Positions 1 to 4,594 of a stretch of 12,455 nucleotides of DNA are shown in pieces; within the stretch, counting starts at the first letter, position 1, and the number at the start of each line of letters is the position of its first letter. Under the pieces are notes generated by a model. It saw only the letters and a program-made list of their open reading frames with translations, did not search any database and was not told the origin of the DNA. The position numbers and the translations under genes are program-made. The DNA is from Nitrososphaerota archaeon (GTDB lineage Archaea > Thermoproteota > Nitrososphaeria > Nitrososphaerales > CADDZS01), in contig JAPCJV010000016.1 in assembly GCA_027886785.1 (NCBI GenBank), positions 1 through 12,455 on the forward strand, read 5' to 3'.

Positions 1-12
1 ATCCATCAAAGA

Positions 13-348
13 ATGAAGTTTTGTCCAAAATGCGGCACACGAATGCGGCTAAAGGTCCAGAAGCCTCATTCTGTCCTAGCGTGCGACAAGTGCGGGTTCA
101 TTGATGATTCCAGTGGTGCTATCGTCCCGGCAACTGAAATAATTGATGAAGAACCTTTCTCTACCATGAAGGTCCTGGGCGATAAAGAAGACAAAATCAA
201 GACGATGCCCACCACCCAGGTCGAATGTCCGAAATGCGGGCATAACACCGCGTTCTGGTGGTTTCTCCAAACTAGGAGTGGCGACGAGCCACCTACCCAA
301 TTTTTCCGGTGCGAAAAATGTGCGCATACTTGGCGCCAATACAGCTAA
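13..348 (+). CDS. tfs: Transcription factor S (TFS), archaeal transcript-cleavage factor
   Basis: A 111-residue protein with the two zinc ribbons of archaeal TFS, the homologue of RPB9 and TFIIS. The N-terminal ribbon uses C4/C7 and C24/C27. The C-terminal ribbon uses C72/C75 and C100/C103. The C-terminal ribbon carries the segment QTRSGDEPPTQFF, whose D91-E92 pair is the acidic tip that in this family enters the RNA polymerase secondary channel and stimulates cleavage of backtracked RNA. Both ribbons are intact and the length is normal (about 105-115 aa), so it should be active. The ATG lies only 12 bases from the window edge, so its promoter is not visible. The next gene is PCNA, 63 bp downstream on the same strand; tfs and the clamp gene are also neighbours in some other archaea. 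Recognition is by motif. Confidence 0.95.
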   Translation: MKFCPKCGTRMRLKVQKPHSVLACDKCGFIDDSSGAIVPATEIIDEEPFSTMKVLGDKEDKIKTMPTTQVECPKCGHNTAFWWFLQTRSGDEPPTQFFRCEKCAHTWRQYS

Positions 349-380
349 GTGACGACAGCTTAACGATAAGCTCTTTTACC

Positions 381-388
381 AAAAATAA
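381..388 (+). promoter_or_regulatory. Probable TATA box of the PCNA gene
   Basis: The A-rich stretch aaaaataa ends 24 bp before the ATG at 412. That is the spacing expected of an archaeal TATA box for a leaderless or very short-leader transcript. No Shine-Dalgarno sequence lies before the ATG. This is a pattern judgement only. Confidence 0.4.
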
Positions 389-411
389 TCGCTGTCCTCG
401 TTAGAACAAAT

Positions 412-1203
412 ATGCCAGAAGGAGAAACCAAACCCGTCGGCTTCATGGCCAGAACGCAGTCACCCGGGCAGTGGAAGGCAGTGACATCAGCTATTCAGAC
501 GTTGGTGGAAGAAGCCACCTTTGACGTGACCTCGGAAGGAATCACCTTTCGCGCCATGGATCCCTCGCACGTTGCCCTAATTGATATGTTCTGGCCGAGC
601 GCGGACTTTCAGAAATTTTCATGCGAAAAACCGGACAAATTCACGGTTCGAATGGAGGACTTCGCGAAACTCATTCGCCGAGCCGAGAGTAAAGACTCGG
701 TCGAGATTTCCCGGGAGGGTACGGAATCGCTCAGCCTAAAACTGAGTAACGGCTACAAAAGAGAATTTGAGCTGCACCTCATTGAATCCAGCCAGAGCAA
801 CACTCCGCTGCCGAAGCTCACTTACGAATCCAAGTTTGTTACCACGGAGCCTGCGTTTGATCGCGTGTTGAACGACGTTTCCGCAATCTCCAGTCACATT
901 TCCATTGAAACCGGAAAAGATCGAGTACTGTTTGCGGGAAAAGGAGACACCGGAAAAGCTTCGGTAGTACTGGAAAAGGTGGAAGGCGGAAAGGGCGATC
1001 TCGTCAGTTTGCAGGCGGAGAAAGAAAGCAAGTCGACCTACAGCATCGAGTACCTTCTCAAAATCACGAAATCCGCCGGAGCCGCTTCCCAGACGATCAA
1101 TTTCGAGTACTCGAGCAAGATGCCCCTGCGCATGGAATTCAAGTTAGGCGAAAACAGCAACGGCTATATCCGGTTTTATCTGGCGCCCAGAGTCCAGGAG
1201 TAA
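412..1203 (+). CDS. pcn: DNA polymerase sliding clamp PCNA
   Basis: A 263-residue protein with the archaeal/eukaryotic PCNA fold of two similar domains. The N-terminal half contains WKAVTSAIQTLVEEATFDV followed by GITFRAMDPSHVALIDMFWP, the hallmark of domain 1. The C-terminal half contains FEYSSKMPLRMEFKLG and ends GYIRFYLAPRVQE, the usual last strand and tail. It forms a trimeric ring on DNA that tethers the replicative polymerase, FEN1, ligase and repair enzymes. The ATG at 412 is preferred because a TATA-like box sits 24 bp upstream. An in-frame ATG at 445 would remove 11 non-conserved residues and give a more typical N-terminus, so it is a real alternative. The gene converges on the tRNA-Met gene, whose mature 3' end lies 16 bp beyond the stop codon. 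Confidence 0.96.
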   Translation: MPEGETKPVGFMARTQSPGQWKAVTSAIQTLVEEATFDVTSEGITFRAMDPSHVALIDMFWPSADFQKFSCEKPDKFTVRMEDFAKLIRRAESKDSVEISREGTESLSLKLSNGYKREFELHLIESSQSNTPLPKLTYESKFVTTEPAFDRVLNDVSAISSHISIETGKDRVLFAGKGDTGKASVVLEKVEGGKGDLVSLQAEKESKSTYSIEYLLKITKSAGAASQTINFEYSSKMPLRMEFKLGENSNGYIRFYLAPRVQE

Positions 1204-1233
1204 CTTCATTTCAAAGCGATAGCGGGGGGTGGA

Positions 1234-1265
1234 ATTTCAGTAACGCAGAACACTTCTGCAGTTAT
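1234..1265 (-). other. tRNA-Met intron 2, T-loop position 59/60 (32 nt)
   Basis: The outer helix is the T stem GGTGG/CCACC. The central helix is exon TTCA paired with intron TGAA. The bulges are AAA on the 5' side and ATT on the 3' side. The inner helix is TAAC/GTTA, with an unpaired C opposite the 5' bulge, continuing (past one bulged T) into a perfect 6-bp stem GCAGAA/TTCTGC with a three-base loop. Cutting after the second base of each bulge yields T-loop TTCAAAT. Cutting one base earlier would yield TTCAATT, which is also acceptable, so the junction is ambiguous by one base. Non-canonical introns at 59/60 are known in some archaea. Confidence 0.82.
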
Positions 1266-1287
1266 TTTGAACCACCGCTCTGCGGGT

Positions 1288-1339
1288 TTCTCATGATAAA
1301 ACCTCGTTTCTCTTCTGAATAAAGGAAAAAAGGCACCAT
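1288..1339 (-). other. tRNA-Met intron 1, canonical position 37/38 (52 nt)
   Basis: The junction forms a bulge-helix-bulge. The outer helix is the anticodon stem GCGGG/CCCGC. The central 4-bp helix is exon CTCA with intron TGAG. The 3-nt bulges are TAA and AAA, and a weak inner helix TGGTG/TATCA contains two G-U pairs. Cutting after the second base of each bulge joins CTCATA to A and restores a seven-base loop with anticodon CAT. Archaeal tRNA-splicing endonuclease recognises this geometry. Confidence 0.88.
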
Positions 1340-1410
1340 TATGAGCCCGCCGGGATAACCTGGCTTCCCCACCCCGCTAGGCTAAGTAAACACGATTTTT
1401 CGCTCTTGCG

Positions 1411-1417
1411 TATTAAA
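1411..1417 (-). promoter_or_regulatory. Possible TATA box of the initiator tRNA gene
   Basis: On the minus strand TTTAATA lies 33 bp before tRNA position 1, which would place the transcript start a few bases ahead of the mature 5' end. The stretch 1379-1500 is the divergent promoter space between this tRNA gene and endonuclease IV; nothing else stands out there. Confidence 0.3.
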
Positions 1418-1469
1418 GCTTTAACGCCTTGTCAACCCGGATTCTGATTTGTGCGAAAACTTACCTAAG

Positions 1470-1477
1470 AAAAATTT
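1470..1477 (+). promoter_or_regulatory. Possible TATA box of the endonuclease IV gene
   Basis: The sequence aaaaattt lies 24-31 bp before the TTG at 1501, the right distance for a leaderless archaeal transcript starting at that codon. This supports the TTG as the start. Confidence 0.35.
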
Positions 1478-1500
1478 CGTAAGGCGGGATTGATTGTTTT

Positions 1501-2367
1501 TTGGTTTCATCTGCCATAACCCACGACGTAGGGATCCATGTTTCGATCTCCGGGAGGATGGACCTGAGCGTTGACCGGGCGATAGAATTGGGATGCAGCG
1601 GAGCTTTTCAAATCTTTACTTGCAGTCCTAGAAGGTGGGAAGCCCCTCAACTAGATGCAAATGAAGTAACAGCCTTCCGGGATAAAGTCATGAAGAGCAA
1701 GTACAGAGTCTTCGCACACATGCCCTATCTCCCCAACCTGTCTTCGCCCGATTCTACTTTTTACACAAAATCGATCAATGTATTGACCCGAGAAATCGAG
1801 AGGTGCACTGCCCTTGGAGTAGAAAATCTGGTACTCCATTTTGGCAGCCACATGAATACATCGCTCGAATCCGGGAAGAAGAGAATAGTCGAGGCGGCGA
1901 AGAAAGCAATCTCGAACACTCCAGAATCCACAGTGCGCTTGCTCTTTGAAAATTCCGCGGATGCGAAAAGCGTCGGCGCCCGCTTTGAAATGATCGATGC
2001 GGTTTTGAAAGGAGTGAATGTAAACGGGAGAACCGGTGTTTGCCTAGATACGTGTCACGCGTTTGCTTCCGGTTACGATCTGCGAAGCGAAGAAACTGTA
2101 AAAGCTACTTCAGAAACCATTGCATCAACGGTTGGGCTGAACCGCCTCTATCTGATCCATCTGAATGATTCTAAAGGAAAGCTTGGCAGCGCCTCCGATC
2201 GCCACGAAGACATCGGAAAAGGACAGATTGGAGTGGCCGGCATTACGGCGATCTTAAACTCGCCGGAACTGAATGAGCTAGCAGTGGTCCTTGAAACTCC
2301 GCTGGATTTCGAGGGCGAAGATACACAGAATATCGCTACGACGAAAAAACTGATCCGAAGCGCTTAG
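1501..2367 (+). CDS. nfo: Endonuclease IV (AP endonuclease, Nfo)
   Basis: A 288-residue TIM-barrel enzyme that cuts DNA 5' of abasic sites and trims blocked 3' ends in base excision repair, using three zinc ions. All nine metal ligands known from E. coli Nfo can be placed: H73 (FAHMPY), H113 (LVLHFGSH), E150 (LLFENSA), D183 and H186 (CLDTCHAFASGYD), H220 (LIHLNDS), D233 and H235 (SDRHEDIGKG) and E265 (VLETP). Length is normal for the family. The start is a TTG: an in-frame stop at 1480 leaves no ATG or GTG upstream, and a TATA-like stretch sits at the right distance. The gene converges on the RuvC-like gene with 18 bp between stop codons. Function is secure; the start is less so. Confidence 0.95.
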   Translation: MVSSAITHDVGIHVSISGRMDLSVDRAIELGCSGAFQIFTCSPRRWEAPQLDANEVTAFRDKVMKSKYRVFAHMPYLPNLSSPDSTFYTKSINVLTREIERCTALGVENLVLHFGSHMNTSLESGKKRIVEAAKKAISNTPESTVRLLFENSADAKSVGARFEMIDAVLKGVNVNGRTGVCLDTCHAFASGYDLRSEETVKATSETIASTVGLNRLYLIHLNDSKGKLGSASDRHEDIGKGQIGVAGITAILNSPELNELAVVLETPLDFEGEDTQNIATTKKLIRSA

Positions 2368-2385
2368 TCAGCTTTCCACAACGGA

Positions 2386-3081
2386 CTAAAAATCCCGGCC
2401 TTCCCGATACGCAATCAGCTTCGCAGCTCTCTGGTCTCGGGTACCAAAATATTTTCCTTTGATTCTTTTTCGCCGTAGGACTGACGTGCCACTCTCGTCC
2501 ACGAGCTGAATCCGAATCTTGTCTCTATACATGGACTGGAGGATCCCGGCGATCCTTTGAGCGAGGTCCCGATTCCCCGCCCCGATTTTTACAATCTTCC
2601 TGATTTCTGGAGCATTGTCGAGCAAGATACTCACACGCTCGATCACTTTGTCCAGGCTTTGGAAATCCCGGCTCTCCACTTCCCGATGGTTGATGAAGAC
2701 AGCGACGCCAGTTCTGTTCCCTGGATCGATTCCCATAATTAGCCAATCGGTGGGTTTAGGAGGGTAAAGAAGAACAAGCAATTTTTCACAAGCCAGACCC
2801 ACGTCGTCTCCCAAATCTTCCACGCAAATTACGTTGGGACCGTACAGTTGCAATCTTTCTTTTCTGGTCGTAATGATTACTTTGATCTCGCGATTTAACT
2901 CACCCTGGCGGAGTGAAGAAGATCCGCCCAGCTGAATCAGCGGTTCGCGTTCCAAAAGTACATCTACGAAGGGGATACCAATTTTCTTGAGCAGTGAAAC
3001 GATCGAAAAATAGGCTTTTCCGTTAGAAGTGGCAACGCCCACTTCAGGTCTGGAAACTGAGGACTCGCCTATCCTTCCCAC
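2386..3081 (-). CDS. RuvC/YqgF-like RNase H-fold protein, putative nuclease
   Basis: A 231-residue protein. The C-terminal half (about 112-231) looks like a RuvC/YqgF-type RNase H fold: WLIMGIDPGNRTGVAVF carries the first acidic residue (D119), LVDESGTS (E196) resembles the YqgF DERxTS motif, and TRDQRAAKLIAYR (D216) matches the final D-x-x-A-A helix. These acidic positions would bind metal for phosphodiester cleavage. The N-terminal ~100 residues (SIVSLLKKIGIPFVDVLL, then KVIITTRKE and NVICVEDLG) form a separate alpha/beta domain that I do not recognise. The start is GTG at 3081, the only start codon between the upstream stop and the conserved region. TTTTAAA at 3122-3128 could be its TATA box. 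It is divergent from a RecA-fold gene, which suggests recombination or repair. Substrate is unknown; a Holliday-junction role is inference. Confidence 0.75.
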   Translation of the reverse strand: MGRIGESSVSRPEVGVATSNGKAYFSIVSLLKKIGIPFVDVLLEREPLIQLGGSSSLRQGELNREIKVIITTRKERLQLYGPNVICVEDLGDDVGLACEKLLVLLYPPKPTDWLIMGIDPGNRTGVAVFINHREVESRDFQSLDKVIERVSILLDNAPEIRKIVKIGAGNRDLAQRIAGILQSMYRDKIRIQLVDESGTSVLRRKRIKGKYFGTRDQRAAKLIAYREGRDF

Positions 3082-3121
3082 CCAGTAGTTTCTGTTGAAA
3101 TAGGTAGTGCAGTTTTCAAAC

Positions 3122-3128
3122 TTTTAAA
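3122..3128. promoter_or_regulatory. Near-palindromic TATA-like element in a divergent promoter region
   Basis: The element ttttaaa sits in the 122-bp gap between the RuvC-like gene (-) and the RecA-fold gene (+). Because TTTAAA is palindromic it could serve either strand. For the minus gene it predicts a start of transcription about 17 bases before the GTG. The plus gene may instead use the A/T-rich stretch ttgcgaaaaaaaa around 3176-3188, which lies about 16-28 bp before its ATG. Confidence 0.3.
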
Positions 3129-3203
3129 CGTTCACTCTTTTCACTCTATATTCGACAATCTATCTCCCGACCTTATTGCGAAAAAAAAGTCCCTATTCAA
3201 AAA

Positions 3204-3887
3204 ATGCACCCTCTTGACACTTTGCTCCGAAAAATTGCATCTCACCCCGAGACGACCACTTTGGTCATCGAGGATCCCAGACTGAAACCGGCACTTATGA
3301 GAAAAATCGTAAGCGATTTGATCGAAATAATTCCCGTTTGCTATCTTGATTTTGACCTTCAATTCTCTTCGATGCTCCAAAACGTCCCGGATGACTTCTA
3401 CGCCCAGCTCGTCTCAAAGGGGCTTCTTGTTATTCAACCGGAAGACGATCTCGCCGCGCTCGTTAACTTTCTGGCAGTTCCGGGCCGGATCCAAAATAAT
3501 GGAGTAATAATTTTGGATTCCGTTAACTCTTTGCAAACGTTGCTCTCCTCGAATTCGTCACCCAAAAGATTGCGCACTGCAAACTATCGCTCTTTTTTGT
3601 TGATCAGCGTCATCCAAATGATCGGGAGCTTTTTCTCGAATTCGCTGATTATGGCGAACGTTGCAAAGTCCCGCCCGAGAATTCAGCAAGATCGTTCCAC
3701 GGTTTGGGAAAAGGAGCTCGTTGGGGGTCGGATGATGAAGTACAAGAGCGATTCGATCGCTATTGCATCCGAGGTAAAACACCCCCAAAAGGAATCGAGC
3801 CGGACGGCCCGCCTAGTTGTCAACAGAGATTCTTCTAGCAGCGGAGAGGAGGAAGAATATATCGTCGATTTGTGCGGGTCGAGATAA
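3204..3887 (+). CDS. RadA/RadB-like RecA-fold protein lacking a recognisable Walker A motif
   Basis: A 227-residue protein, close to the size of archaeal RadB. The order of elements follows a RecA-type core. VIILDSVNSL (101-110) is a Walker B strand ending in aspartate. SLIMANVAKSRPRI (147-160) matches the strand after it. ELVGGRMMKYKSDSIAIAS (171-189) resembles the GG-x-x-x-x-Y/H region of RadA. TARLVVNRDSSSSGEEEEYIVDL (201-223) resembles the terminal ARLV...GE...F strands. Where a P-loop GxxxxGKT should occur, after the first strand, there is only VIEDPRLKPALMRK (21-34), without glycines or GKT. It may therefore not bind ATP in the usual way and may act as a recombination mediator or structural partner. 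It begins with ATG, is divergent from the RuvC-like nuclease gene, and its stop lies 4 bp from the stop of the next, convergent gene. Family assignment is by pattern only. Confidence 0.65.
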   Translation: MHPLDTLLRKIASHPETTTLVIEDPRLKPALMRKIVSDLIEIIPVCYLDFDLQFSSMLQNVPDDFYAQLVSKGLLVIQPEDDLAALVNFLAVPGRIQNNGVIILDSVNSLQTLLSSNSSPKRLRTANYRSFLLISVIQMIGSFFSNSLIMANVAKSRPRIQQDRSTVWEKELVGGRMMKYKSDSIAIASEVKHPQKESSRTARLVVNRDSSSSGEEEEYIVDLCGSR

Positions 3888-3891
3888 GATC

Positions 3892-4314
3892 TTATTTTAG
3901 AGTCAAAATGTAGTAGCCGACAGTCATGGCAATTGCGATCAAGGCAATGCCCCCGACGAAAAACATTTCCGCAGATCTTGCCCTAATTGTTTGCCGCCCG
4001 CTGAGATACAACGCATACGCCCCCAACGAGCCTATAATGTAGGCAAACATGATTATTATCGTCTCTGTCACGTTTTGCGCGTTTGGGTTTGCAACGATTG
4101 GATTCAGGTTAATTCCGGCCTGCCCAGAATTTCCAATGGCATTAATGACTCCTGCAACTAAAAGATACAGGGCGATCAGGTAGAGCCATTCTACGCCTCG
4201 ATCTTTCAGGGAAGTGGCAGAATTGGGGTTCGTAAGCCTCTTTCCCACTCCGGTTTGCAGAACCCGGGAGGTCAGTTTTCCTGTCGCAGCCTGAACTCTT
4301 TTCTTGATTCCCAA
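3892..4314 (-). CDS. Small membrane protein with three predicted transmembrane segments
   Basis: A 140-residue protein I do not recognise. Its first 40 residues are basic (KKR, GKRL, KDRG) and presumably cytoplasmic. Hydrophobic segments follow at about 42-61, 82-104 and 115-138, separated by an Asn-rich loop (62-81) and a short charged loop (SGRQTIRARSAE). The start is probably TTG at 4314; no ATG is available near the N-terminus, and the A/T-rich aataaaaa at 4333-4340 (minus strand) lies about 20-26 bp upstream as a possible TATA box. It is the last gene of a minus-strand run after topoisomerase I and the zinc protein, 36 bp behind the latter, but probably has its own promoter. No catalytic motif is visible. 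Confidence 0.65.
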   Translation of the reverse strand: MGIKKRVQAATGKLTSRVLQTGVGKRLTNPNSATSLKDRGVEWLYLIALYLLVAGVINAIGNSGQAGINLNPIVANPNAQNVTETIIIMFAYIIGSLGAYALYLSGRQTIRARSAEMFFVGGIALIAIAMTVGYYILTLK

Positions 4315-4332
4315 GAGAAATTTATCCCGTTG

Positions 4333-4340
4333 TTTTTATT
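4333..4340 (-). promoter_or_regulatory. Possible TATA box of the small membrane protein gene
   Basis: The minus-strand sequence AATAAAAA lies 19-26 bp before the TTG start at 4314, within the 36-bp gap after the 79-aa gene. The spacing fits a leaderless transcript and suggests transcription independent of topA. Confidence 0.3.
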
Positions 4341-4350
4341 TGACCGTTTT

Positions 4351-4590
4351 CTAGCGCCTGCCGCTCGAAGATAGTTGCAGCTCAAGCGTCGCGACTTGTT
4401 TAGCCCAGTCTCCAGTTTCCTTTAGCCCAATTATTGTCTCTAAATACCTTTCCCAGCTGATGTTTCCGAAGGCGAAGTTCCACTCCGAAAAATTTGATTT
4501 GATCTCAGTAAACGCCATTCTGTGAAAATTGCAGTACGAGCTGTCTGGAACTAGCGACCTCTCACACAACGGGCATTTTTCGACGATCAT
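4351..4590 (-). CDS. 79-aa zinc-binding protein co-transcribed with topoisomerase I
   Basis: A small protein whose N-terminus has a CxxC-x10-CxxH pattern (C6, C9, C20, H23) expected to bind one zinc. A predicted helical region follows (WNFAFGNISWERYLETIIGLKETGDWAKQVATLEL), with a basic tail SSSGRR. The ATG lies 4 bp after the topA stop codon, which strongly suggests translational coupling or at least co-transcription. I cannot assign a function; small CxxC proteins like this bind nucleic acid or partner proteins. Its position suggests a role linked to topoisomerase I or DNA maintenance, which is inference. ORF, zinc pattern and tight spacing make it convincing as a gene. Confidence 0.75.
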   Translation of the reverse strand: MIVEKCPLCERSLVPDSSYCNFHRMAFTEIKSNFSEWNFAFGNISWERYLETIIGLKETGDWAKQVATLELQLSSSGRR

Positions 4591-4594
4591 GATC

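Larger units (their letters stand above)
1220..1378 (-). tRNA. Initiator tRNA-Met (CAT) with two introns
   Basis: On the minus strand this folds into a complete initiator tRNA once two introns are removed. Exons are 1378-1340, 1287-1266 and 1233-1220 (75 nt in total). The acceptor stem AGCGGGG pairs with CCCCGCT, followed by discriminator A73; CCA is not encoded. The D stem is GGGA/TCCC with A14, G15, G18-G19 and A21 in place. The anticodon stem is GCGGG/CCCGC around the loop CTCATAA. The variable region is AGAGC. The T stem is GGTGG/CCACC with loop TTCAAAT. The A1-U72 pair and the three consecutive G-C pairs at 29-31/39-41 are the known marks of an archaeal initiator tRNA, as opposed to elongator Met or Ile2. 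The introns interrupt the anticodon loop and the T-loop. This explains most of the apparently empty space between PCNA and endonuclease IV. Likelihood of a real gene is high; the exact junction of intron 2 is uncertain by one base. Confidence 0.94.

Noticed and set aside
1221..1279. Structured plus-strand element or PCNA terminator (AGCGG...CCACCGCT with inner GCAGAA/TTCTGC hairpin)
   Set aside because: The pairing is the mirror of the tRNA T arm and intron 2 on the minus strand; no separate element is needed.
1291..1317. Possible box C/D small RNA (ATGATAA followed by CTGA) on the plus strand
   Set aside because: The C and D boxes are too close together and imperfect, and the bases are fully explained as the antisense of tRNA exon 2 and intron 1.
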